Shown: in pieces, positions 7,739 through 16,227 of the stretch
Layout of the letters: each line of letters begins with the position of its first letter
How positions within the stretch are numbered: the stretch's first letter is position 1
Assembly (NCBI GenBank): GCA_900110595.1
Contig: FOEZ01000001.1
Location: 124,001-188,000, forward strand
From: Arthrobacter sp. OV608
Lineage (GTDB): Bacteria; Actinomycetota; Actinomycetes; Actinomycetales; Micrococcaceae
DNA: 64,000 bases
Direction: 5' to 3'
Made by a program: the position numbers and the translations under genes
Notes under the pieces: generated by a model
What the model saw: the letters and a program-made list of their open reading frames with translations, nothing else
Database searches by the model: none
What the model was told of the DNA's origin: nothing

Positions 7739-9004
7739 TCAGGAAGCCGGAAGGGCAGTGGCCAGGTGGGGCCGCACAGAATTGTCGACGGCGGCATGGT
7801 AGCTTTCCAGCGTGATGGCCGCAGTGCGCTGCCATCCTGAGTTCTGCGCCCGGATTGCCGCGGCCCGGCCCATATCCTCCCGGGTCACGGGGTCGTCGTA
7901 CAAAGCCTCCAGGGCATCGGCCCAGTCGGCCGCGTGGTGGCCGTCCACGAGCAGCCCGGTCCTGCCATGGAAGATGGCCCGCGACAGCCCGCCTACCCGG
8001 GTGGCCACAACAGGCGTACCGCAGGCCTGGGCCTCGAGCGCCACCAGCCCGAAGGACTCGCTGTAGGAGGGCATTACCACCACGTCGGCCGCGCGGAACC
8101 AGCCCGCAAGCTCAGGTGCCTTCACCGGCGGAAGCTGCGTGACGACGTCCTCCATTCCTGCCTCCGCCACCAGGCGCCGCAGGTTGAATTCCTTGTTGCC
8201 GCTCAGCGAGCCCAGGATGGTGAGCCGGAGGTCGATGTCCGGGCGCCGGCTGCGTAGCAGCGCGGCTGCCTTCACCAGCACCTGGGGCCCTTTCAGCCGC
8301 TGGATCCGCCCCGCGAAAACCAGGTGGAACGTGTCCGGGCTGATGCCGCGTTTAGTCCTTGACCGGGCGCGGAAGGCGGGCGTGAAGGTGCTCAGGTCCA
8401 CCCCGGGTGGGGCAATGTCGATGCGGTCATATGAGGCCCCGTAATGCGACACCAGCTCGGCCGCCTCCGCACTCGTGTTGGCGATCAGCCGTGCGGCCCC
8501 GTCCACAATCCGGTGCTCACCCAGCTCGCGGCGGCGCGGCTCGGGCTGTTCCCCGGACTCGAGCAGGAGGTTCTTGACCTTGGCCATGGTGTGCATGGTG
8601 TGGACCAGCGGCACGCCCCACAGCCCGGACAGCTCCAGCCCCGCGATGCCGGACACCCAGTAGTGGGAGTGGATGACGTCGTAGTGCCCGTGCGGCTGCC
8701 GCTGCCGGATCTGCTCGATTTCCTCCACCATGTGGTGCAGCAGGCCGGGAAGCTCTTCTTTCGGGATCTTCGTGGGCGGACCGGCCAGGACATTGTGGAC
8801 GCATACGCCGGGGTCCGGGTGCTCGACGGCGAGTTGGCCGGCGTACGTGGAACGCGTGAAGATCTCCACTTCCACGCCGGCTTCGGCCAGCGCGGAGGCC
8901 AGTTCACGGATGTAGACGTTCATGCCGCCAGCGTCGCCGGAACCGGGCTGTTCCATGGGGGAGGTGTGGAGGGACAGTAATGCCACCCTGCGGACAGGCG
9001 CCAC
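7739..9004 (-). CDS. mshA: D-inositol-3-phosphate glycosyltransferase
   Basis: First committed step of mycothiol synthesis: moves GlcNAc from UDP-GlcNAc to 1D-inositol 3-phosphate, the product of Ino1 encoded at 2272. GT4 family: the N-terminal [25 protein letters not shown] acceptor region, [19 protein letters not shown], and the donor motif [24 protein letters not shown] 9004 is preceded by AAGGAGGT and gives an N-terminus [10 protein letters not shown] like other Arthrobacter MshA proteins. An ATG at 9058 would add 18 residues and has TAGTGT 8 nt upstream. About 420 residues. Same strand as the GH4 gene upstream and fhs downstream. Confidence 0.94.
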   Translation of the reverse strand: MAPVRRVALLSLHTSPMEQPGSGDAGGMNVYIRELASALAEAGVEVEIFTRSTYAGQLAVEHPDPGVCVHNVLAGPPTKIPKEELPGLLHHMVEEIEQIRQRQPHGHYDVIHSHYWVSGIAGLELSGLWGVPLVHTMHTMAKVKNLLLESGEQPEPRRRELGEHRIVDGAARLIANTSAEAAELVSHYGASYDRIDIAPPGVDLSTFTPAFRARSRTKRGISPDTFHLVFAGRIQRLKGPQVLVKAAALLRSRRPDIDLRLTILGSLSGNKEFNLRRLVAEAGMEDVVTQLPPVKAPELAGWFRAADVVVMPSYSESFGLVALEAQACGTPVVATRVGGLSRAIFHGRTGLLVDGHHAADWADALEALYDDPVTREDMGRAAAIRAQNSGWQRTAAITLESYHAAVDNSVRPHLATALPAS

Positions 9005-9080
9005 GGGACCTCCTTCCGGCCGCCGGCGCGGATTAAGGGCCGGGTCAGTGCTGGGCATTCGATAAAACACTACTCCTGTG

Positions 9081-10499
9081 TCAACGCCAGCTGCTGCGCC
9101 ACATCTTCCCCAAGTCAGGAAACGCCTTCTCGTACCCTGCCAGGAGGGCCGCGCCGAGCACGTCGGACCCCACCAGGGGGTGCCGGGCGAAGGCCTGGAG
9201 CGCCGCATCCCGGTCGCCGTCCACCACGGCCCGGACGGTCAGCCGCTCCACCTCCTTCACCCGCTGCAGCAGTCCGAGCTGATCCGCCGCGGGAGCCTGC
9301 TGGGGCACCGGCAGCGCGCCGTCGGCCGTTACCGTGCAGGGAAGTTCGACGACGGCGTCCGCCGGCAGTCCCGGAATGGCCGCTTCAGGGGTTGCGGCCG
9401 GAGCTGTGGCTTGCCGGGGAGCGGGCGTCGCCGCCGGCGAAGGCACGGTGTTGCGCATGTTGAGGATCAGTTGTGCCTCCCCGGAACCGGAGAGGGCCCG
9501 CATGGCTGCCAGTGCCACCCGCTCATAGCCTCCGCCGGCGAGGTCGTCCTCGTTCCGGTGCTCGTCCTTCCCCCGGGCTTCGGCCAGATACCCCTCCTCG
9601 CGCGAGCGGCGGGCAGCTTCCCACAACCCGAACGCCGCCGAACCCGCAGCGGCCAACCGGGGGTAGAGCTCCTGCTGCTGGCTGTGAATGGATTCGCCGC
9701 GGGTCTGGGCCATGGCCCGCATCGCCTCCCGGGCATGGTCCTGCTCGTAGTAGTAATACAGGTACTCGTTGGGGAGGGCGCCCAGGCGCTCAAGGAACGG
9801 TTGGGGGAACAGCCGGCCCTCTTCAAAGGACTGAAGGGCGCGCGGGTCAGACAGCAAGGCAGGCAGCATGTCACGCCCCCCGGACTCCAGCCGGTACAGC
9901 CAACCCAGGTGGTTCAGCCCGTAGTAGCCCACGCCGTCGAGCGTTCCCTCAGGCAGCCTCACGCCGGCTGCGCGTGCCGCGCGGTGCACCAGGCCGCCCG
10001 CTGAGTCGCAGATTCCAATGACGCGCCGGCCAAGCACGGGCAGGAGCGCCTCGGTGACCATTCCGGCGGGGTTGGTGAAGTTGATCAGCCATGCGTCCGG
10101 GCAGTGTTCCTTCATCAGGTGCGCGAGGTCCAGCATGTGCGGGATGGTCCGCAGGGCGTAGGAGATGCCGCCTGCCCCGGTGGTTTCCTGGCCCAGGACG
10201 CCCAGGTCCTGGGCAACCTTTTCGTCGGCCACCCGGCCGGCGGTGCCGCCGGGGCGGATGGCGGCAAACACCATCCGGGTACCCGTCAGCGCCTCGGCGA
10301 AATCAGTGGTGGGATGGATCTGCACGCGTGCGGCGGGGGCGGGCATGCTGCGCAGGACCGCCGTGACCGCGGCCAGCCGGGAGAGGTCCACGTCATACAG
10401 CACGAGTTCGCTGACCAGGCCGGAGAAGGGGCCGGAGGCCAGCGCACGGTAGATCAACGGAACCCGAAAACCCCCGCCGCCCACAATGAGAAGCCGCAT
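9081..10499 (-). CDS. Glycoside hydrolase family 4, 6-phospho-beta-glucosidase type
   Basis: NAD- and metal-dependent hydrolase of phosphorylated beta-glucosides in the cytoplasm. The Rossmann motif LLIVGGGGFRVP opens the protein. GH4 signatures follow: TGAGGISYALRTIP, LINFTNPAG, GICDSAGG with the metal-binding Cys, and GLNHLGW with the metal His. A proline/alanine-rich insert (PSPAATPAPRQATAPAATPEAAIP, about residues 358-380) interrupts the C-terminal part and is unusual. ATG 10499 fits the GH4 start; TAGACT lies 7 nt upstream, so the mRNA may be leaderless. Divergent from the PfkB-type kinase gene at 10581. Confidence 0.9.
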   Translation of the reverse strand: MRLLIVGGGGFRVPLIYRALASGPFSGLVSELVLYDVDLSRLAAVTAVLRSMPAPAARVQIHPTTDFAEALTGTRMVFAAIRPGGTAGRVADEKVAQDLGVLGQETTGAGGISYALRTIPHMLDLAHLMKEHCPDAWLINFTNPAGMVTEALLPVLGRRVIGICDSAGGLVHRAARAAGVRLPEGTLDGVGYYGLNHLGWLYRLESGGRDMLPALLSDPRALQSFEEGRLFPQPFLERLGALPNEYLYYYYEQDHAREAMRAMAQTRGESIHSQQQELYPRLAAAGSAAFGLWEAARRSREEGYLAEARGKDEHRNEDDLAGGGYERVALAAMRALSGSGEAQLILNMRNTVPSPAATPAPRQATAPAATPEAAIPGLPADAVVELPCTVTADGALPVPQQAPAADQLGLLQRVKEVERLTVRAVVDGDRDAALQAFARHPLVGSDVLGAALLAGYEKAFPDLGKMWRSSWR

Positions 10500-10580
10500 A
10501 ACCAGCAGTCTAGGTGCGGCTGTCCACAGCACCTACGGCCGCCCCTATCGCCTGTGCACGGCAGGGCGTAGTGTGCGGGC
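10500..10580. promoter_or_regulatory. Divergent leaderless promoters, GH4 and PfkB genes
   Basis: On the minus strand TAGACT (10512-10507) is 7 nt from ATG 10499. On the plus strand TAGTGT (10569-10574) is 6 nt from ATG 10581. No Shine-Dalgarno sequence fits either start. Confidence 0.55.
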
Positions 10581-11672
10581 ATGGACGCGATACCAGCACG
10601 CCCTTTTGATCCCCTGGCCGCCGTCCGGTCGCCCTCGGACCCGGGCTTTGACGTGCTGCTCGCCGGCACGGTGTTCCAGGACATTATCTTTACCGGCCTG
10701 CCCCACGGGCCGGAACCGGGTACGGAAATCTGGAGCGACGGCATGGGCAGCTGTCCCGGTGGCGTGGCCAACCAGGCGATTGCTGCGGCACGGCTTGGCT
10801 TGCGGACCGGCCTCGCGGCGGCGTTTGGCGACGACGGCTACGGGGACTTCAACTGGAAGATCCTTTCCGGCCAGGAGCACGTGGACCTCAGCCTGTCCAA
10901 GAAGGTCCCCGGCTGGCACTCGCCGGTCACGGTCTCGCTGTGCGTGGACAAGGACCGGTCGCTGGTGACTCACGGCCACGCCGCCCCCGTGACATCCTCG
11001 GAGCTCATTGGCGATCCGCCGCCTGCGCTCGCCGGGATCGCGGAAGTGGGACTGGAAGTGGAGCCGTGGGCCAAGGCGGCGCACCAGTCCGGGGTGAAGC
11101 TGTTCGGCGATGTTGGTTGGGATCCCAGCGGCGTCTGGGCGCCTGTCCGGCTGGAGAACCTGCAGTACTTCCACGCATTCCTGCCCAACCAGCGCGAGGC
11201 CATGGCCTTCACCGGCAAGGATGATCCCTGGACTGCCTTGTATGCGCTGGCCGACCGCGTTCCTGTGGCAGTCGTGACGCTGGGGCCGCAGGGTGCCATG
11301 GCCGTGGACTCGGAGACAGGGGAGGAAGAGTGGGTGCCCTCGCTGCCCGTGAAGGCTTTTGATCCCACCGGCGCCGGTGACTGTTTCGACGCCGCGTTCA
11401 TCGTTGGGAGCCTGGCCGGCTGGCCGCTGGGGAACAGGCTGCGTTTCGCGAACCTTTGTGCCTCCCTGGCAGTGCAGGAAGTGGGCGGCTCTCTGGCCGC
11501 ACCAGGGTGGGGTGACATCGCCGACTGGTGGAAGCGCGCCAACGCCCGGCCGGAACGGCAGACCAGCCAATGGCTGCGGCGGTTTTCGTTTTTGGCCGAC
11601 ATCGTTCACGACGTTCCCCTCGCCGCCCAGCGCAGGGCAGCAGCCACCATCGCACACCTCTCCGACGCGTGA
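10581..11672 (+). CDS. PfkB-family carbohydrate kinase
   Basis: Ribokinase-like sugar kinase of 363 residues. The N-terminal GG motif is in MGSCPGGVANQAIAAARLG, and the anion hole and catalytic Asp are in FDPTGAGDCFDAAF (about residues 261-274). The sugar is not evident. It is divergent from the GH4 phospho-glucosidase, which suggests a role in related sugar use but proves nothing. The tail after about residue 310 (WWKRANARPERQTSQWLRRFSFLADIV) is longer than in short PfkB kinases. Probably leaderless at ATG 10581. Confidence 0.88.
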   Translation: MDAIPARPFDPLAAVRSPSDPGFDVLLAGTVFQDIIFTGLPHGPEPGTEIWSDGMGSCPGGVANQAIAAARLGLRTGLAAAFGDDGYGDFNWKILSGQEHVDLSLSKKVPGWHSPVTVSLCVDKDRSLVTHGHAAPVTSSELIGDPPPALAGIAEVGLEVEPWAKAAHQSGVKLFGDVGWDPSGVWAPVRLENLQYFHAFLPNQREAMAFTGKDDPWTALYALADRVPVAVVTLGPQGAMAVDSETGEEEWVPSLPVKAFDPTGAGDCFDAAFIVGSLAGWPLGNRLRFANLCASLAVQEVGGSLAAPGWGDIADWWKRANARPERQTSQWLRRFSFLADIVHDVPLAAQRRAAATIAHLSDA

Positions 11673-11696
11673 TTATTCGGCCCGAAGCGCCAGCAC

Positions 11697-11709
11697 TAGA
11701 ATCACTTAG
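11697..11709 (+). promoter_or_regulatory. Leaderless promoter of alr
   Basis: TAGAAT (11697-11702) ends 7 nt before GTG 11710, placing transcription initiation at or next to the start codon; no ribosome site precedes it. Confidence 0.6.
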
Positions 11710-12927
11710 GTGACTTACCCCGCTACAACCGGTGATTTCGACGCTGCGCCCGCACGGGACCACCGCCACGAAAGGTCCGCCGTGATCGACCTTGATGCCA
11801 TCCGGCACAACGTCCGCCGGCTGGCCGCAGCAGCATCCCCGGCGAAGGTCATGGCCGTGGTGAAGGCTGACGCTTACGGCCACGGTGCAGTTCCGGTGGC
11901 CCGGGCGGCCCTCGAAGCCGGTGCATCGTGGCTGGGCGTCGCGCACATCTCCGAGGCACTGGCCCTGCGCGCCGCCGGTATCGACGCGCCGCTGCTCGCC
12001 TGGCTGCACACCACGGAAAGCAACTTCGGGGCGGCAGTGGCTGCCGGCGTCGACATCGGATGCTCAGGCTGGGAGCTGGACCGTATTGTGGCGGCGGCCC
12101 GCGAGCAGGAGCGCCCGGCCCGGATCCACCTCAAAGTCGATACCGGCCTGGGCCGTAACGGCGCCACCCTTGATACCTGGGACCACCTGGTGGGCGAAGC
12201 CATGGAATACCAGGACCAGGGGCTGCTGCGCGTGGTGGGGATCTTCTCGCACCTCGCCGTCGCTGACGAGCCGGAGCGGCCGGAGACCGACCAGCAGCTC
12301 GCCGCGTTCCGCGAAGTGCTGGCGGTTGCCGAGGACGCCGGAGTGGACCCGGAGGTACGGCACCTGGCCAATACCCCCGCCACGCTGTCCCGTCCCGACA
12401 CCCACTTCGACCTGGTCCGCGTGGGACTGGGCATTTACGGGCTTTCGCCCTTTGACGGCCAGACCTCGGCCGAGCTGGGACTCCGCCCGGCCATGACGCT
12501 GCGGACCGTGGTGTCCCAGTGCAAGGAGGTGCCGGACGGTCAAGGCGTGTCCTACGGCCTCCGCTACCACACGAGCGGCCCCAGCACCCTGGGCCTGATC
12601 CCAATGGGCTACGCCGACGGGATTCCGCGTGTTGCCACCGGCGGCCCGGTCCGTGTGGCCGGCAGGACCTACCCCGTGGTGGGGCGGATCGCCATGGACC
12701 AGATGGTGATCGACCTCGGTGATGTTGGCCCCGGGGGTGCCGGCCTCCTGGGTGCCGAAGCCGAGCTTTTTGGCGACGGAGCCGACGGCGGCCCCACCGC
12801 TGACGATTGGGCCCGCGCCGCCGGAACCATCAACTACGAGATCGTGACCCGGATCAGCCCGCGGGTGCCTCGCCGTTTCGTCAACGAACAGTCCGCCGGC
12901 GCACATGTTGGGGAGGGGCCCGCGTGA
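11710..12927 (+). CDS. alr: Alanine racemase
   Basis: PLP enzyme making D-alanine for peptidoglycan. The Schiff-base lysine is in VMAVVKADAYGHG (about residue 57) and the Tyr base in the C-terminal half near GQGVSYGLRYHT. IAMDQMVIDLG belongs to the C-terminal beta domain. 405 residues, with about 20 extra residues before the usual AVIDLDAIRHNVR start. First gene of alr-tsaE-tsaB-rimI-tsaD: its TGA overlaps the tsaE GTG. The fixed linkage joins cell-wall precursor supply with the t6A machinery. Confidence 0.95.
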   Translation: MTYPATTGDFDAAPARDHRHERSAVIDLDAIRHNVRRLAAAASPAKVMAVVKADAYGHGAVPVARAALEAGASWLGVAHISEALALRAAGIDAPLLAWLHTTESNFGAAVAAGVDIGCSGWELDRIVAAAREQERPARIHLKVDTGLGRNGATLDTWDHLVGEAMEYQDQGLLRVVGIFSHLAVADEPERPETDQQLAAFREVLAVAEDAGVDPEVRHLANTPATLSRPDTHFDLVRVGLGIYGLSPFDGQTSAELGLRPAMTLRTVVSQCKEVPDGQGVSYGLRYHTSGPSTLGLIPMGYADGIPRVATGGPVRVAGRTYPVVGRIAMDQMVIDLGDVGPGGAGLLGAEAELFGDGADGGPTADDWARAAGTINYEIVTRISPRVPRRFVNEQSAGAHVGEGPA

Positions 12928-13550
12928 GTGCAAGCCAGCCCGCAGAGGACAGCCCTGGCGTCGGGCCCAACTGGGAAAAAACGTTAACGGCGACGACGGC
13001 GGAACAGACCCACAACCTCGGCGTGCGCCTTGCGGGGGTCCTTGAAGCCGGGGACCTGCTGGTGCTTTCCGGCGAGCTGGGTGCCGGGAAAACCACCTTC
13101 ACGCAGGGGCTGGGTGAGGGGCTGGGCGTCCGTTCCGGCGTCATTTCCCCCACGTTTGTCCTGGTTCGGATCCACCCCAACCTGCCGGACGGGCCGCGCC
13201 CCGGTGGACCGGACCTGGTGCACGTGGACGCATACCGCCTGGGTTCAGCAGCCGAAATTGACGACATCGATCTCGAGAACACGCTGGACTCGTCCGTAAC
13301 AGTGGTCGAATGGGGACACGACCGGGTGGAGCACCTGAGCGAGAGCCGGCTTGAGATCGATCTTCACCGTGCAATCGGGCTGGCCGCCAGTGGGGGAGCC
13401 GCCTCGGCTGCCGGCCGCACCAGTGACGGCGAAACCCTCGACTTCGACAATGAGGACACCGACGAGCCCCGGATCATTGTGATGCGCGGCTATGGTCCGC
13501 GCTGGGCCTCCGTTCCGGAACCGGTGGCCGCCTTCGAAGGGACATCCTGA
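12924..13550 (+). CDS. tsaE: tRNA t6A biosynthesis ATPase TsaE
   Basis: ATPase that supports the TsaB-TsaD complex in N6-threonylcarbamoyladenosine formation on ANN-decoding tRNAs. Walker A is GELGAGKTTFTQG (about residues 51-63), with SPTF, VHVDAYRL and VVEWGHD typical of TsaE. At 208 residues it is longer than the common 150-160, because of an acidic and alanine-rich C-terminal extension (from about residue 145). GTG 12924 overlaps the alr stop as GTGA and has GGGGAGGGG just upstream. Confidence 0.94.
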   Translation: MSASQPAEDSPGVGPNWEKTLTATTAEQTHNLGVRLAGVLEAGDLLVLSGELGAGKTTFTQGLGEGLGVRSGVISPTFVLVRIHPNLPDGPRPGGPDLVHVDAYRLGSAAEIDDIDLENTLDSSVTVVEWGHDRVEHLSESRLEIDLHRAIGLAASGGAASAAGRTSDGETLDFDNEDTDEPRIIVMRGYGPRWASVPEPVAAFEGTS

Positions 13551-14221
13551 TGCTGATCCTCGCCATCGACACCTCCGCCGTGGCCAGCGCTGCCCTGGTC
13601 TCGGACGACGCCCTTGAAGGCGTGGTGGCCAGCTTCTCCACGGAGGACACCCGGAGTCACGCGGAAGTCCTTGCACCGGAAATCCAGCAACTGCTGCTTG
13701 ACGGCGGTATCAGCGGCAATGACATTGATGCCCTCGTGGTGGGCGTGGGGCCGGGCCCCTTCACCGGGCTGCGGTCCGGAATCGCCACCGCCCGTACCCT
13801 GTCGTTTGTCTGGGGCAAACCCTTGTACGGGATGATGAGCCTGGACGCCGTGGCCCTTGAAGTCGCGGAATCCACTACCGCCGCCCCGGAATTCCTGGTG
13901 GTCACGGACGCGCGGCGCAAGGAAGTCTACTGGGCGCGGTACGCCCTCACGGAAGGACAGCTTCCGGTGCTGGAAGACGGCCCGCACGTCAGTTTCGCCA
14001 CAGACCTGCCGGATCTTCCCGCCTACGGTGCCGGCGCCGGGCTCTACGCCGACACTCTGAAGGCGAACGAAGAATTCGCCCATGAACAGCCGGACGCGCT
14101 TTACCTGGGCCAGTTCGCACTGGCCCGCCTCGCCGCCGGCGCTGACCTCCTCGATTCCACGCCCCTCTACCTGCGCGAATCCGACGCCCAGGTTCCCGGA
14201 CCACGGAAGAGGGCCCTGTGA
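13550..14221 (+). CDS. tsaB: tRNA threonylcarbamoyladenosine complex subunit TsaB
   Basis: Inactive ASKHA-fold partner that dimerises with TsaD in the t6A complex. The N-terminal MLILAIDTSAVASAALV and GVGPGPFTGLRSGIATAR (about residues 64-81) are diagnostic. 223 residues. ATG 13550 shares its A with the tsaE stop (TGATG), so translation is likely coupled. The C-terminus overlaps rimI by GTGA. Confidence 0.95.
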   Translation: MLILAIDTSAVASAALVSDDALEGVVASFSTEDTRSHAEVLAPEIQQLLLDGGISGNDIDALVVGVGPGPFTGLRSGIATARTLSFVWGKPLYGMMSLDAVALEVAESTTAAPEFLVVTDARRKEVYWARYALTEGQLPVLEDGPHVSFATDLPDLPAYGAGAGLYADTLKANEEFAHEQPDALYLGQFALARLAAGADLLDSTPLYLRESDAQVPGPRKRAL

Positions 14222-14769
14222 ACCCCGCCCCGGACCCCAGCAACCATGGAATCTCCGTGCGGGAGATGACCACCCACGACGTGATCGCAGTCAGCGTTTT
14301 GGAGCAACGGCTTTTCCCGGTGGACGCCTGGCCGCTGCACATGTTTTACGACGAGCTGGCCCAGCCCGATACCCGCTGGTACCTGGCGGCCGAGGGCAGC
14401 GAAGGCATCGTGGGCTACGCCGGGCTGATGTGCATCGAACCCATCGCGGACGTGCAGACCATCGCCGTCGTGCCTGAATACGAAGGGCGGGGGATCGGCA
14501 CCACGCTGCTGACGCGGCTCATCGAGGAGGCCCGACGCAGGTACGCAGCGGACCTCCTGCTGGAGGTCCGCGCCGACAATCCGCGCGCCCAGCAGCTCTA
14601 CCTCCGTTTCGGCTTCGAGCAGATCCACGTGCGCCCCGGTTACTACCGCGATGGCGTGGACGCCCTCATCATGCGGCTCCAGCTCACCGGCGATGCCGCA
14701 CAGGACAGCGGCAAGGAAACAAGCAAGGAAAAAGGGGACGAAGCATCAACGGAAGCAGGCCAGCCATGA
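14218..14769 (+). CDS. rimI: Ribosomal-protein-alanine N-acetyltransferase, RimI type
   Basis: GNAT acetyltransferase, by family acting on the N-terminal alanine of ribosomal protein S18. The acetyl-CoA site is [19 protein letters not shown] (about residues 81-99), and the C-terminal [25 protein letters not shown] is the usual RimI end. The last 25 residues are a charged Lys/Glu-rich tail that looks dispensable. 183 residues; the GTG start overlaps the tsaB stop and the stop overlaps the tsaD ATG. Substrate assignment rests on family and on its position between tsaB and tsaD. Confidence 0.92.
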   Translation: MNPAPDPSNHGISVREMTTHDVIAVSVLEQRLFPVDAWPLHMFYDELAQPDTRWYLAAEGSEGIVGYAGLMCIEPIADVQTIAVVPEYEGRGIGTTLLTRLIEEARRRYAADLLLEVRADNPRAQQLYLRFGFEQIHVRPGYYRDGVDALIMRLQLTGDAAQDSGKETSKEKGDEASTEAGQP

Positions 14770-15854
14770 ACCGCTCGCAACCCTTGGTGCTCGGTATCGA
14801 ATCCTCCTGCGACGAGACGGGAGTGGGCATTGTCCGGGGGACCACCCTCCTGACCAACACTGTCTCTTCCTCAATGGACGAGCATGTCCGGTTCGGCGGG
14901 GTCATCCCCGAAATCGCCTCGCGCGCCCACCTCGATGCCTTCGTCCCCACGCTCGAACAGGCGCTGTCCGAGGCTGGTGTCACCCTGGAGGAGGTGGACG
15001 CTATCGCCGTCACCTCAGGCCCGGGCCTGGCCGGCGCCCTCATGGTGGGGGTCTGCGCGGCCAAGGCCCTCGCTGTGGCCACGGGCAAACCGCTGTACGC
15101 CATCAACCATCTTGTGGCGCACGTCGGCGTCGGCCTGCTGGACGGCAAGGACGGACAAGCCCCGGAGCTGCCGGAAAACCTCGGCGCCCTGCTGGTCTCC
15201 GGCGGGCACACCGAAATCCTGAAAGTCAACAGCATCACCGAGGACGTTGTGCTCCTTGGGTTCACGATCGACGACGCCGCCGGCGAAGCCTACGACAAAG
15301 TGGCCCGCATCCTCGGCCTCGGCTACCCGGGCGGCCCTGCCATCGACAGGATGGCCCGCACCGGCAACGCGAAGGCCATCCGCTTCCCCCGCGGCCTCAG
15401 CCAGCCCAAGTACATGGGCACCGCCGAAGAACCCGGCCCGCACCGCTACGACTGGTCCTTCAGTGGACTCAAGACCGCGGTGGCCCGCTGCGTGGAGCAG
15501 TTCGAGGCGCGCGGCGAGGAAGTTCCGGTGGCGGACATTGCGGCGGCGTTCCAGGAAGCCGTGGTGGACATCATCTCGTCCAAGGCCGTGTTGGCATGCC
15601 GTGAGCACGGCATCAAGGATGTTCTGCTGGGCGGCGGCGTGGCGGCCAACTCACGGCTTCGGGAGCTGACCGGCCAGCGCTGCGCCTCGGCGGGGATCAG
15701 GCTGCACGTCCCACCGCTGGATCTGTGCACGGACAACGGTGCGATGGTGGCTGCACTGGGCGCGCAGCTGGTGATGGCAGGAGTGGCGCCGAGCGGAATC
15801 GGCTTCGCCCCGGACTCATCCATGCCGGTCACATCGGTATCGCTTCCTGCCTAA
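14766..15854 (+). CDS. tsaD: tRNA t6A transferase subunit TsaD
   Basis: Catalytic subunit transferring the threonylcarbamoyl group to A37 of t[15 protein letters not shown] near the start, the metal-binding HxxxH in [13 protein letters not shown] (about residues 113-125), [27 protein letters not shown] and the C-terminal [14 protein letters not shown] are all present; 362 residues. Last gene of the alr-tsa operon. Array 3 of the 32-bp repeats begins about 30 nt after its stop. Confidence 0.96.
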   Translation: MNRSQPLVLGIESSCDETGVGIVRGTTLLTNTVSSSMDEHVRFGGVIPEIASRAHLDAFVPTLEQALSEAGVTLEEVDAIAVTSGPGLAGALMVGVCAAKALAVATGKPLYAINHLVAHVGVGLLDGKDGQAPELPENLGALLVSGGHTEILKVNSITEDVVLLGFTIDDAAGEAYDKVARILGLGYPGGPAIDRMARTGNAKAIRFPRGLSQPKYMGTAEEPGPHRYDWSFSGLKTAVARCVEQFEARGEEVPVADIAAAFQEAVVDIISSKAVLACREHGIKDVLLGGGVAANSRLRELTGQRCASAGIRLHVPPLDLCTDNGAMVAALGAQLVMAGVAPSGIGFAPDSSMPVTSVSLPA

Positions 15855-15879
15855 ACCCCCAGCCTGGTCCATAAGGCCA

Positions 15880-16219
15880 ACGCGAGCTCACTTATGGCCG
15901 CTTGCTGATCAACGCCCGCGCAGTTATGGCCGGTTCATGATCAACGCGGGCTCACTTGGGGCCGGTTCATGATCAACGCGCGCTCACCTGTGGCCGCTGC
16001 CCGCTCAGCATGGCTGCGCCAGTTTCCGAGGGAGGGCGGCCAAAGGTGAGCGCGCGTCGATGGGAGGGCGGCCAAAGGTGAGCGCGCGTCGGTGGGAGGG
16101 CGGGCACAAGTGAGCGCGCGTCGGTGGGAGGGCGGGCACAAGTGAGCGCGCGTCAGTGGGAGGGCGGGCACAAGTGAGCGCGCGTCGGTGGGAGGGCGGC
16201 CAAAGGTGAGCGCGCGTCG
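15880..16219. repeat. 32-bp repeat array 3: two head-to-head arms between tsaD and the GCS2 ligase
   Basis: This fills almost all of the 373-bp gap 15855-16227. In the left arm, cores GCTCACTT(A/G) on the + strand start at 15886, (a decayed copy at 15918), 15950 and 15982, with a linker containing ATGATCAAC. In the right arm, GTGAGCGCGCGT starts at 16046, 16078, 16110, 16142, 16174 and 16206. All spacings are 32 bp, and the two arms stay in phase (64 bp apart). Innermost units 15977-15997 and 16036-16056 form a 21-bp inverted repeat with one mismatch. Confidence 0.9.
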
Positions 16220-16227
16220 CAGAGAGA

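Noticed and set aside
10524..10533. DnaA-like CTGTCCACA in the GH4/PfkB gap
   Set aside because: Mismatch to the consensus and isolated.
14766..15854. TsaD lacking the usual HMEGH metal motif, as possible inactivation
   Set aside because: NHLVAHV preserves the HxxxH spacing used in actinobacterial TsaD proteins.
15941..16171. Minus-strand open frame through array 3
   Set aside because: Pure translation of the 32-bp repeat (LTRAHL-type repeats), no gene-like features.
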